Source of the DNA: Lutibacter flavus
Lineage (GTDB): Bacteria > Bacteroidota > Bacteroidia > Flavobacteriales > Flavobacteriaceae
Reading direction: 5' to 3'
DNA length: 64,000 bases
Assembly: GCF_900188355.1 (NCBI RefSeq)
Contig: NZ_FZNX01000002.1
Location: 62,001 to 126,000, forward strand
In this document: positions 18,701 to 26,054 of the stretch, in pieces
Layout of the letters: every line of letters begins with the position of its first letter
How positions within the stretch are numbered: the first letter of the stretch is position 1
Notes under the pieces: model-generated
What the model saw: only the letters and a program-made list of their open reading frames with translations
Databases searched by the model: none
What the model was told of the DNA's origin: nothing
Position numbers and translations under genes: made by a program

Positions 18701-18919
18701 GTCATTTGTTTTGTAATTTGAAAATGTTTTTAAATTTTCAATTACACGCTCTTTCATTTCACCAGCTGCCTTGTTGGTAAATGTTACCGCTAAAATTTGT
18801 TGAAATTTAAATGGATTTGTACTTTTTAAAAGAATTTTTAAATATTCTTTTACTAATGTAAATGTTTTACCACTGCCAGCTGAAGCACTATATATTTGGA
18901 AAGGAATCTGATCTTGCAT
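15752..18919 (-). CDS. AddA/RecB-like UvrD-family helicase-nuclease
   Basis: 1055 residues. Walker A SASAGSGKT at 11-19, Walker B/DExx as FLDEMQDTSELQW, motif III GDAKQSIYRWRGG, motif V LTIHKAKGLEFPIVIYP and motif VI NILYVALTRAVEQLY show a superfamily 1A helicase. The C-terminus has a PD-(D/E)XK nuclease (IIPDRLVFNENKVTIIDYKTG). With the AddB-like protein at 8628-11369 it should form a RecBCD/AddAB-type enzyme for break repair and degradation of foreign linear DNA. The two genes are about 4.4 kb apart, separated by unrelated genes. Confidence 0.93.
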   Translation of the reverse strand: MQDQIPFQIYSASAGSGKTFTLVKEYLKILLKSTNPFKFQQILAVTFTNKAAGEMKERVIENLKTFSNYKTNDMLLTICKEANLTKEVVFENSKIILNSILQNYSAFNITTIDSFTHKIIRTFAHDLKLPMNFEVEMDAESLLNEAVDIVISKIGEDKDLTNLLVNYSIQKLDDDKAWDISLELKDFAKIILNENHSSHLKSLGEVSIGEFKKLKEKLQKENKQILEKFKAIGVNGINIIKENGIENNEFSYGDLPNHFIKLINLKHLKPDELKFEGRLNKAIEENKNLYAGKCNASTKQIIDGLSVELKELYSSSKVLYNEIYGDYILNSIIVESLIPLAVLNYINTALQELKSENNILLNAEFNQLISDTIKDEPAPFIYERLGEKFRYYFLDEMQDTSELQWKNLIPLIENAITSENEVGEKGKLLLVGDAKQSIYRWRGGNPEQFIALSSEEKNESSNPFFVDKYLSNLETNFRSYSEIIEFNNSFFKYISQFLTNKNYCNLYFDGNDQKNNSNIGGFVQLSFIEKEKDDEEKDLVYPKKVLEIIQNIDPSFQKNEACVLVRTKKQGIAVANYLSENKIEIISSETLLLKNNEKIDFIINLLNVFESPLNKEYKVKLLYFLYNYLNLEISKHQFLSGFIDLSNEAFFNELKQFNQFFNCDEFIRSPFYESFEYIIRSFNLAPESDSDIQFFLDFVFEFQQKKQASINGFLEVWELKKDKLSIVAPEAKNAVRILTIHKAKGLEFPIVIYPYDIDIYNQIKPKVWYNYEQSSTINSVLVNYSNKLNYVGDKGEYLFNKRREELELDNFNILYVALTRAVEQLYIVSEKKTSSKNESDIKFSSSLFINYLKQQDLWNPEKLDYTFGSQKRFNISKKEESVTTTQKSFISNSWKNHNISIVANSSLLWDTDQGKAIIYGNLIHEILSFIKTNNDIYDVVHQYLFKGIITENEKEEIIYVLNKIVNHKELSKYFNQNNKVYNEQEILTNDKRIIIPDRLVFNENKVTIIDYKTGITNNKYHEQINNYGTILEELNFKIEKKLLVYINEEITIEEV

Positions 18920-18972
18920 TTACAAAAATTATAACGCAAGTTAACAATAATTAAACTTGTTTAAAAACAAAC

Positions 18973-19635
18973 TTATTTTCCATTTCTCCAATTAAAGCGT
19001 CTTCTGTTATTCCACAAAAAGCGTCTTTGAGCGTTTAATTTCATTATAATACTAAATGAGTAAAAAACATGTGGAACTAATTGAAAATCCGGCGAGTTAT
19101 ATTTATACCCTCCTTGAGCACTAATCCCTAAAGCTTCATTAAACCAGTAATTTCCACCAATACCACCATTTACAGTTCCACCACTTCTATCTGCAAAAGT
19201 ATAGCCTCCCCCCGCATAAATGAAAGGTGTAAAATAGTTTTCAGGATTTACCAAACAAAATTGAATATTCCCATCTACTGCAAAATAAGAAATGGCATCA
19301 ACTTCAATATCTCCTAATTTTGTAATTTTATTTACTGAAGCTGATAAGTCTAAAGATATTCGATTTTTCCAATAACGAGTTACATTAATTCTGGGAGCAA
19401 ATACATTCCAGTGATCTTGTGCATTTGTAATTTCATTAAAAAACCCATCTTGGTTCCCTCTTGAAGCATCAAAGCCAGGGTAATGTGTTGGGTTTAGAGT
19501 TGGAAAGTAATCAACAGCGTTTATTCCAATACCAACTACCCATTTATTATATTCGTCTTGCGAGTATATATTACTCATTAGCAACATATTAATAAATAGT
19601 AATAGTATTATATTTTTAAACAATCCGTATTTCAT
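18973..19635 (-). CDS. outer-membrane beta-barrel protein related to the OmpA/TSP3 N-domain
   Basis: 220 residues from the ATG at 19635. A signal peptide ends at SNIYSQ (about 26). The mature part aligns by eye with the barrel domain of 11506-12870: WVVGIGINAVDYFPT versus [15 protein letters not shown], then [11 protein letters not shown] versus NEITNAQDHWN, and matching GGGY and NLWFNE/NYWFNE segments. It stops where the TSP3 repeats would begin and ends in a basic Arg/Asn-rich tail. It looks like a barrel-only paralogue without the peptidoglycan anchor. A C-rich box precedes the start codon. Confidence 0.85.
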   Translation of the reverse strand: MKYGLFKNIILLLFINMLLMSNIYSQDEYNKWVVGIGINAVDYFPTLNPTHYPGFDASRGNQDGFFNEITNAQDHWNVFAPRINVTRYWKNRISLDLSASVNKITKLGDIEVDAISYFAVDGNIQFCLVNPENYFTPFIYAGGGYTFADRSGGTVNGGIGGNYWFNEALGISAQGGYKYNSPDFQLVPHVFYSFSIIMKLNAQRRFLWNNRRRFNWRNGK

Positions 19636-19737
19636 AGTCAAGGGGTTTGTTAATTACCAATGTTTTATAACGCAAATATTATTAATAAATTATATTTATT
19701 TTGGGGTAAATATTTGGTTTATAAAAACGTACTTAAA

Positions 19738-20172
19738 TTAAAATTTATTTACTCTTTTAACAGCTTTTGTAAAATCTTCTAAATCGTTGTCATTTAAAAC
19801 TAAATGAATTGCTTCGTTAGCAACTTTTTCAACATTATCTAATGGAAAGCCTAAACCTACACAAATTCTTCTTAAAACACCAACTTCTTTAATAGAAACC
19901 TCATCATCTGCATAAATCATTTTGGTTAAATCATATAGACGTTCTATTCGTTCGTTATAACTATGAGGTGTATGGATAGGGAAATTAGAAGGGTTTTCAA
20001 TTATTTCATTGTACTTTTCCTCCAATATATGAAAACGATTTGCTAGTCTTTTAAGCATTTTCTCTTCTCCTTCAGTAATCACTTCATCAGCCAAAGCTAA
20101 AACCACAATACTTGCAAAATGCTCAATATTTCTTTTTTGTTCTCCGCTTAAATTATAATCAGATACAGCCAT
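19738..20172 (-). CDS. TerB-like helical protein (copy 1)
   Basis: 144 residues, all-helical, no signal peptide. The N-terminal half has the TerB-like pattern FASIVVLALADEVITEGEEKMLKRLA (given here in part: LALADEVITEGEE), an acidic helix-loop-helix that in TerB-family proteins can bind metal. A second acidic turn, YADDEVSIKEVGVLRR, follows at about 92-107. Cytoplasmic, function unknown; no other ter gene is present. It has its own promoter and a paralogue 67 bp upstream, with motifs such as PHSYNERIERLYDLTKM versus PFSYNERLEHLYDLTKM. Confidence 0.8.
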   Translation of the reverse strand: MAVSDYNLSGEQKRNIEHFASIVVLALADEVITEGEEKMLKRLANRFHILEEKYNEIIENPSNFPIHTPHSYNERIERLYDLTKMIYADDEVSIKEVGVLRRICVGLGFPLDNVEKVANEAIHLVLNDNDLEDFTKAVKRVNKF

Positions 20173-20191
20173 GCTTTTATTTTTTTAACCG

Positions 20192-20223
20192 CAAATATAG
20201 ATAATCCCTTAAAATATTCGCAA
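20192..20223 (-). promoter_or_regulatory. putative promoter of TerB-like copy 1
   Basis: On the reverse strand, TTG (20221-20223) and TATATTTG (20192-20199) are 21 bp apart, with the box 19 bp before the ATG. Confidence 0.6.
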
Positions 20224-20239
20224 TTTATAAAAAATAAAA

Positions 20240-20683
20240 TTAGTGTTTAATCGGATTTACTTTCTTAATTACTTTTTTAAAATCTTCAATATCAGGCTCT
20301 TTTAAAAAGAACTTAATTGCTTCTTTTACTACTAATCTAACATTTTCAACTGGAAAACCTAACCCAACTGCTATTCTATCCATCATAGAAGTTTTATCTA
20401 TTGTTGGGTTTTTATCTAAAAAAAGCATTTTTGTTAAATCATATAAATGCTCTAATCTTTCATTATAACTAAAAGGTGTGTCTATTGGATAACTATCAGG
20501 GTTTTTTATAATCTCTTTAAACTCACTTTTCGTTATATCTAATCTATATGCTAACCTTTCTAATAATTTATGCTCTTCTGCATTTATGTTATTATCAAGT
20601 AAAGCTAATCTAACTATAGATGCAAAATGTCCCTTATTTTGCTCATGCAAACCTGTTGGGTATAAATCGGAAATAGACATCAT
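20240..20683 (-). CDS. TerB-like helical protein (copy 2)
   Basis: 147 residues, paralogous to the next gene downstream over its whole length (shared SYNER, LYDLTKM and VGLGFP motifs). The first acidic turn is altered (LALLDNNINAEEHKLLERLA) and the second reads FLDKNPTIDKTSMMDR, so the acidic residues differ between copies and the pair may have diverged in metal or partner binding. It starts at a double ATG (20683 or 20680). It diverges from mfd with about 100 bp between them. Confidence 0.78.
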   Translation of the reverse strand: MMSISDLYPTGLHEQNKGHFASIVRLALLDNNINAEEHKLLERLAYRLDITKSEFKEIIKNPDSYPIDTPFSYNERLEHLYDLTKMLFLDKNPTIDKTSMMDRIAVGLGFPVENVRLVVKEAIKFFLKEPDIEDFKKVIKKVNPIKH

Positions 20684-20758
20684 AACTTTATTATTTTAAT
20701 TCATTCTCCTAAATTTAAGAAATTATTGTTAATTTATTTCCTTTTTTTTATAAAATAC

Positions 20759-20766
20759 TACCTTTG
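20759..20766 (+). promoter_or_regulatory. putative -7 box of mfd
   Basis: TACCTTTG, 16 bp before the TTG start codon of mfd. Confidence 0.5.
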
Positions 20767-20782
20767 GCAAAATTTATAATAG

Positions 20783-23700
20783 TTGAGTAAACTAAATATT
20801 ATTAATTACTACGAACAAATTGTAACTGAAAAACGATTTGTTCAATTTCTATCAAAAGAGAAACAACAGATTCAGATTTCGAATTTGATTGGATCTTCAT
20901 TGTCTTTTGTTATTTCAGAAAGCTTTAAAAAGGTTGATAAACAGTTTTTATTAATTTTTAATGATAAAGAAGAAGCCGCTTATTATTTAAATGATTTAGA
21001 ACAATTATTGAATGATAAAGATGTACTTTTTTATCCAGGCTCTTACCGAAGACCCTATCAAATTGATGAAGTTGATAATGCCAATGTATTATTACGGTCT
21101 GAAGTTTTAAACCGATTAAATTCACGAAAAAAACCAGCTGTAATTGTAACGTATCCCGATGCACTTTTTGAACAGGTTGTTACCAAAGCTGAACTTAATA
21201 GAAACACATTAAAAGTTAGTGTTAATGATAATTTAAGTTTAGATTTTGTAAACGAAGTGTTATTTGAATATCATTTTAACAGGGTTGATTTTGTTTCTGA
21301 ACCCGGTGAATTTTCAGTTCGCGGAGGAATTATTGATGTATTTTCATTCTCACACGATGAACCTTATCGAATTGAATTTTTTGGTGATGATGTGGATAGC
21401 ATCAGAACTTTTGACGTTGAAACACAACTTTCAACTGAAAAATTAAATAAAGTTAGTATAATGCCTAATGTTGAAAATAAAACATTAGATGAAAAACGTG
21501 AGAGTTTTTTAAAATATATTTCTTCTAAAACAGTTGTTTTTACAAAAAATCTAGATCTTTTTTCAAATAGGCTAGACAAACTTTTTGCCAAAGCAGAGGA
21601 CGAATTTAAAAAATTATCAACCGCAATAAATCACGCCGAACCAAAGGAATTATTTTGTGACGGTGAACTAATTAAAAAACAATTACAAGATTTTACATCT
21701 GTTGAAATTGTAAATGTTCAACATTCTGAACTTGATTCAGAAACTCATAAAAAAATTCTAAAACAGTCAGAAAAGAAATTAATTACTTTCAATACAAAAC
21801 CTCAGCCTGCTTTTAACAAACAATTCGATTTATTGATTGAAAATTTTCACCAAAATACTAAAAACGGATATACAAATTACCTCTTTTGTGATTCACAAAA
21901 ACAAGCCGACAGGTTTCATGATATTTTTGATGATGTTGATACAAAAATTGAATACAAAACAATTGTTTTTCCGTTGTATCAAGGGTTTATTGATGTAGAA
22001 AATAAATTAATTTGTTATACCGATCATCAAATATTTGAACGTTATCATAAATTCCGACTTAAAAATGGGTATGCGAAAAAGCAATCCATTTCGTTAAAAG
22101 AACTAACCAATCTTGAAATTGGAGATTATGTAACACATATTGACCATGGTATAGGAAAATTTGGTGGGCTTCAAAAAATAGATGTTGAAGGGAAAAAACA
22201 AGAAGCCATTAAATTAATGTATGGCGAACGTGATATTTTATACATCAGCATTCATTCTCTTCATAAAATATCAAAATACAACGGTAAAGACGGTAAAGCT
22301 CCAAAACTGCATAAATTAGGATCTGGTGTTTGGAAAAAACTTAAACAAAAAACCAAATCACGTATTAAACTTATTGCATATAATTTAATTGAATTGTATG
22401 CTAAAAGAAAAATGCAAAAAGGGTTCCAATACAAACCAGATAGTTATTTACAACACGAATTAGAAGCTAGCTTTTTATATGAAGATACTCCAGATCAATC
22501 TAGTGCAACACAAGATGTAAAAAACGACATGGAAAGTGAACAACCAATGGACCGGTTGGTTTGTGGTGATGTTGGTTTTGGGAAAACCGAGATTGCTATT
22601 AGAGCTGCTTTTAAAGCTGTTGATAATGGCAAACAAGTTGCTATTTTAGTGCCAACAACAATTTTGGCTTTTCAACATTTTAAAACATTTAGTGAGCGTT
22701 TAAAAGATTTTCCAGTTACAGTAGATTATTTAAACAGATTTAGAACTGCAAATCAGCGTAAAGGAGTTTTGGCGGGGTTAGAAGATGGTTCTATTGATAT
22801 TGTTATTGGAACACACCAACTTACAAACGTATCTATAAAATATAAAGATCTAGGACTCTTAATTGTTGATGAAGAACAAAAATTTGGTGTTGCTGTAAAA
22901 GACAAATTAAAAACAATTAAGGAAAATATTGATACCTTAACGCTAACTGCAACTCCTATCCCTAGAACATTGCAATTTAGCTTAATGGCTGCTAGAGATT
23001 TATCAATAATTAGCACACCTCCCCCAAACAGAGTGCCTATTGAAAGCAATGTTATTCGTTATAATGAAGAAGTTATTAGAGATGCTATTCGTTATGAAAT
23101 TCAACGTGGTGGACAAATATTTTTTATTCATAACAGGATTGAAAACATTAAAGAAGTAGCTGGTTTATTACAACGTTTGGTTCCAGATGCAAAAATTGGA
23201 ATTGGACATGGTCAAATGGAAGGTAAAAAATTAGAGAGTTTAATGCTTGCTTTTATTAATAATGAATTTGATGTATTAGTTTCTACAACTATTGTTGAGA
23301 GTGGTTTGGATGTGCCAAATGCAAATACTATTTTTATAAATAACGCCAATAATTTTGGCTTGTCTGATTTACATCAAATGAGAGGAAGGGTTGGACGTTC
23401 AAATAAAAAAGCATTCTGTTATTTTATAACGCCTCCATATCATATGATGACAGATGATGCAAGAAAACGAATAGAAGCAATTTCACTATTTACCGATTTA
23501 GGAAGTGGTATAAACATTGCCATGAAAGATTTAGAAATTCGTGGAGCTGGTGATTTATTAGGTGGCGAACAAAGCGGTTTTATAAATGATATTGGTTTTG
23601 ATACATATCAAAAAATATTGAATGAAACTATTGAAGAATTAAAAGAAAACGAGTTTAAAGACTTGTATAAAGAAACATCAGACGAGCCGAAAGAATATGT

Positions 23701-24163
23701 AAAAGAAATTCAAATTGATACTGATTTTGAAATTTTGTTCCCAGATGATTATGTAAATGTAATTTCCGAACGCTTAAATTTATATAATAAATTAAGTGAG
23801 CTTAAAACCGAGGAAGAATTAAAGAATTTTGAACAGGAATTAATAGATCGTTTTGGGGAATTTCCTGCTCAGGTAGAAGATTTATTAAATAGCGTTCGTA
23901 TAAAATGGATTGCAAAAAAATTAGGTATTGAACGATTGATTTTAAAGAAAAATAGAATGATTGGTTATTTTGTTTCAGACCAACAAAGTTCATTTTATCA
24001 TACTCCTATTTTTACAAAGGTTTTAACGTATGTTCAAAAGAATCCAACCACTTGTGTTATGAAAGAAAAAGAAACCAAAGCTGGCTTGCGATTATTACTA
24101 ACATTTATTAAAATAAACTCGGTTGAAAAAGCCTTAAACACACTACTTACTATTGAAAAGTAA
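20783..24163 (+). CDS. mfd: transcription-repair coupling factor
   Basis: 1126 residues, a full-length Mfd. It removes RNA polymerase stalled at lesions and recruits UvrA. Order: UvrB-like damage-recognition domain (about 1-340), CarD-like RNA polymerase interaction domain around 455-530 (GDYVTHIDHGIGKFGG), RecG-like translocase with Walker A GDVGFGKTEIA near 597-607 and DEEQKFG, helicase motif VI MRGRVGRS, and the C-terminal TRCF domain. The reading frame begins at TTG, with a -7 box 16 bp upstream; an upstream ATG in frame is not seen. The downstream EamA gene overlaps its stop. Confidence 0.96.
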   Translation: MSKLNIINYYEQIVTEKRFVQFLSKEKQQIQISNLIGSSLSFVISESFKKVDKQFLLIFNDKEEAAYYLNDLEQLLNDKDVLFYPGSYRRPYQIDEVDNANVLLRSEVLNRLNSRKKPAVIVTYPDALFEQVVTKAELNRNTLKVSVNDNLSLDFVNEVLFEYHFNRVDFVSEPGEFSVRGGIIDVFSFSHDEPYRIEFFGDDVDSIRTFDVETQLSTEKLNKVSIMPNVENKTLDEKRESFLKYISSKTVVFTKNLDLFSNRLDKLFAKAEDEFKKLSTAINHAEPKELFCDGELIKKQLQDFTSVEIVNVQHSELDSETHKKILKQSEKKLITFNTKPQPAFNKQFDLLIENFHQNTKNGYTNYLFCDSQKQADRFHDIFDDVDTKIEYKTIVFPLYQGFIDVENKLICYTDHQIFERYHKFRLKNGYAKKQSISLKELTNLEIGDYVTHIDHGIGKFGGLQKIDVEGKKQEAIKLMYGERDILYISIHSLHKISKYNGKDGKAPKLHKLGSGVWKKLKQKTKSRIKLIAYNLIELYAKRKMQKGFQYKPDSYLQHELEASFLYEDTPDQSSATQDVKNDMESEQPMDRLVCGDVGFGKTEIAIRAAFKAVDNGKQVAILVPTTILAFQHFKTFSERLKDFPVTVDYLNRFRTANQRKGVLAGLEDGSIDIVIGTHQLTNVSIKYKDLGLLIVDEEQKFGVAVKDKLKTIKENIDTLTLTATPIPRTLQFSLMAARDLSIISTPPPNRVPIESNVIRYNEEVIRDAIRYEIQRGGQIFFIHNRIENIKEVAGLLQRLVPDAKIGIGHGQMEGKKLESLMLAFINNEFDVLVSTTIVESGLDVPNANTIFINNANNFGLSDLHQMRGRVGRSNKKAFCYFITPPYHMMTDDARKRIEAISLFTDLGSGINIAMKDLEIRGAGDLLGGEQSGFINDIGFDTYQKILNETIEELKENEFKDLYKETSDEPKEYVKEIQIDTDFEILFPDDYVNVISERLNLYNKLSELKTEEELKNFEQELIDRFGEFPAQVEDLLNSVRIKWIAKKLGIERLILKKNRMIGYFVSDQQSSFYHTPIFTKVLTYVQKNPTTCVMKEKETKAGLRLLLTFIKINSVEKALNTLLTIEK

Positions 24164-25016
24164 TCATTTTACCCATCTTATTGAACTTAATATTGCAGTA
24201 TTGTTAGTTAGCACTTCTGGAGTATTGGGAAGGTACATTTCAATGCCTCCTCCTATAACAATTTGGTGGCGATGTGTTTTTGCTGCAATAATTTTAGGGT
24301 CTTATTGCTGGTATAAAAAAATTGATTTAAAAATACTCCATAAAAGAGACTTAGCAACTATTATTATAAGCGGATTACTTTTTGGAGCTCATTGGGTTAC
24401 TTATTTTTATGCGTTGCATTTGTCAAATGTAGCTATAGGAATGCTTTCTCTTTTCACTTATCCCGTTGTAACCGCTTTATTAGAACCCTTGTTTTTTAAA
24501 ACTAAATTAAACAATAAGCATGTTATTTTAGGTTTTGTGGTTTTGGTTGGAATTTATTTTTTAACACCTGAATTTGACTTGAGTAATAATTACACAAAAG
24601 GAATTCTTTTTGGGCTGGTTTCTTCCGTTTTTTATGCAATTAGAAATATTTTAATGAAAAAGAAAGTCGCAAATTATCATGGCTCTATGCTTATGTTTTA
24701 TCAAATGGTAATAATAACATTAGTTTTATTGCCAGTTTTATTTATTTTTGAAGTAAATCCAAATATAAATGATTGGTCTGCGTTAATTGCTTTGGCTTTA
24801 TTTACTACATCAATTGGCCACACTTTATTTGTAATGAGTTTTAAAAACTTTTCAATAAGTACGGCAAGTATTATGAGTAGTATCCAGCCTATTTATGGAA
24901 TTTTATTTGGCTTGTTATTTTTAAATGAAATACCTGCTTCAAAAACAATTATTGGTGGAGTTTTAATATTAACAACAGTTGTAATTGAAAGTTACAGATC
25001 TAAAAAATATAATTAA
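24153..25016 (+). CDS. EamA/DMT family transporter
   Basis: 287 residues with about ten hydrophobic helices in two EamA repeats (about 10-140 and 148-282), as in the drug/metabolite transporter superfamily. Substrate unknown. The best start is a TTG at 24153, inside the last codons of mfd (11-bp overlap): it gives the short basic N-terminus MKSNHFTHL before helix 1, while the first ATG downstream would cut into helix 1. The overlap suggests coupling to mfd. Confidence 0.88.
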   Translation: MKSNHFTHLIELNIAVLLVSTSGVLGRYISMPPPITIWWRCVFAAIILGSYCWYKKIDLKILHKRDLATIIISGLLFGAHWVTYFYALHLSNVAIGMLSLFTYPVVTALLEPLFFKTKLNNKHVILGFVVLVGIYFLTPEFDLSNNYTKGILFGLVSSVFYAIRNILMKKKVANYHGSMLMFYQMVIITLVLLPVLFIFEVNPNINDWSALIALALFTTSIGHTLFVMSFKNFSISTASIMSSIQPIYGILFGLLFLNEIPASKTIIGGVLILTTVVIESYRSKKYN

Positions 25017-25017
25017 T

Positions 25018-25386
25018 ATGGAATTTTTCAGAATTATTGATAAACAAGTTACGGAATCCATTATTCAGGATAAAGTTACTCCTGATCATTTAGAAAATTT
25101 TACCGAAAGTATGTTTCTTCTTGAAGAAAGTGGAAACAATTTTCAAGGCGCAACACTTTGGGGACCGTTTTTAATAAGTTACGATAAAATAAAAGGCGGT
25201 GTTAGGTTTACATTGTTAGATTGTCCAAATGCTTTGTCCTGGACAATAACTACCGGTTTCCCTCCTGAAAGAGAAAAAATAGTTTTGCATGCAACTATTA
25301 ATCGTACTCAAAAACCTAATGAGTTTTTAGAAGAAGTTAAAGAGTTTTTGGATGAATGGGAAGCTGGATTAAATAGCCAATTTTAA
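25018..25386 (+). CDS. conserved-looking protein of unknown function (122 aa)
   Basis: 122 residues from the ATG at 25018, one base after the EamA stop, so co-transcribed. No signal peptide or membrane segment. The sequence has mixed alpha/beta character, with FQGATLWGPFLISYDKIKGG and LLDCPNALSWTITTGFPPER in the middle and an acidic helix at the end. It is not assigned to a family; its position suggests a soluble flavobacterial protein. Its 3' end overlaps the converging HAD gene by 4 bp. Confidence 0.75.
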   Translation: MEFFRIIDKQVTESIIQDKVTPDHLENFTESMFLLEESGNNFQGATLWGPFLISYDKIKGGVRFTLLDCPNALSWTITTGFPPEREKIVLHATINRTQKPNEFLEEVKEFLDEWEAGLNSQF

Positions 25387-25985
25387 ATTGTAAATTCCAT
25401 TTTAAAATAATCATTTACATCTACAACCATCATTCCAGCTTCTTCTGCAGCTTGCATTCCTAAAATACCATCTTCAAAAACAACACAATCTTTTGGAGCA
25501 ATACCCATTAATTCTGCACAAGTTAAAAATGTTTCTGGATGTGGTTTTGGATTTTGAATATCGTTTGCAGTTATTACAATATTAAAATAATGACTCATTT
25601 TGATAACTTCCAAAGTTTTTTTCGCGCCATTTTTAGTACTTCCTGTCCCAATAGACATCGGTAAAATTGTATGATATTTTCTGATTACATCTGCAACTAT
25701 TGAAATTTCTTTGGTTTCATTTATCATTTTTTGAAAAGACTCTCCTTTTACCTTACCCACTATAATAGGATTCATATTCGTCCCAAATAATTCATTTAAT
25801 CTCAAAATGGTTGCTCCTCTCGGTTTACCAGTTAATGATTTAAATAATTCCGCATTAAAATCAATTCCATAAGGTAAAACAGCTTCGCGCCACGACAAAA
25901 AATGATTTTGCATGGTGTTTGCAACGGTTCCGTCTAAATCAAAAATAAGTCCTTTTACATTTTTAGAAATTTCAATCATTTTCAT
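25383..25985 (-). CDS. HAD family hydrolase (beta-phosphoglucomutase-like)
   Basis: 200 residues from the ATG at 25985. Motif I is FDLDGTVANT (nucleophile Asp and acid/base Asp), motif II is in SIGTGSTKNGA, the motif III Lys lies in NPKPHPETFL, and motif IV is VVFEDGILGMQAA. The inserted helical cap is of the type 1 kind. It is likely a sugar-phosphate phosphatase or phosphoglucomutase of subfamily IA; the substrate is not evident. A TTG five codons upstream would overlap the -7 box and is less likely. It converges with the small gene at 25018-25386. Confidence 0.9.
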   Translation of the reverse strand: MKMIEISKNVKGLIFDLDGTVANTMQNHFLSWREAVLPYGIDFNAELFKSLTGKPRGATILRLNELFGTNMNPIIVGKVKGESFQKMINETKEISIVADVIRKYHTILPMSIGTGSTKNGAKKTLEVIKMSHYFNIVITANDIQNPKPHPETFLTCAELMGIAPKDCVVFEDGILGMQAAEEAGMMVVDVNDYFKMEFTI

Positions 25986-25997
25986 TAATTTAAGGCG

Positions 25998-26005
25998 CAA
26001 AAGTA
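25998..26005 (-). promoter_or_regulatory. putative -7 box of the HAD hydrolase gene
   Basis: TACTTTTG on the reverse strand, 12 nt before the ATG at 25985. This argues against the upstream TTG start at 26000, which lies within the box. Confidence 0.5.
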
Positions 26006-26054
26006 CAGTTATTATTTCCTTTTTTAAAGATTGTTTATATTTCTTAATAAAAAT

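Noticed and set aside
8628-18919. A defence island around AddA/AddB
   Set aside because: The intervening genes are housekeeping or envelope genes (kbl, OmpA) and no restriction, abortive-infection or CRISPR gene is present; AddAB here reads as core repair.
19738-20683. A tellurite-resistance/TerB stress operon
   Set aside because: Only the two TerB-like genes occur; TerC, TerD, TerZ and associated genes are missing, so a ter system is not supported.
24985-25017. Longer N-terminus for the 122-residue unknown protein
   Set aside because: It would start with a non-ATG codon inside the EamA gene, while an ATG lies 1 bp after the EamA stop.
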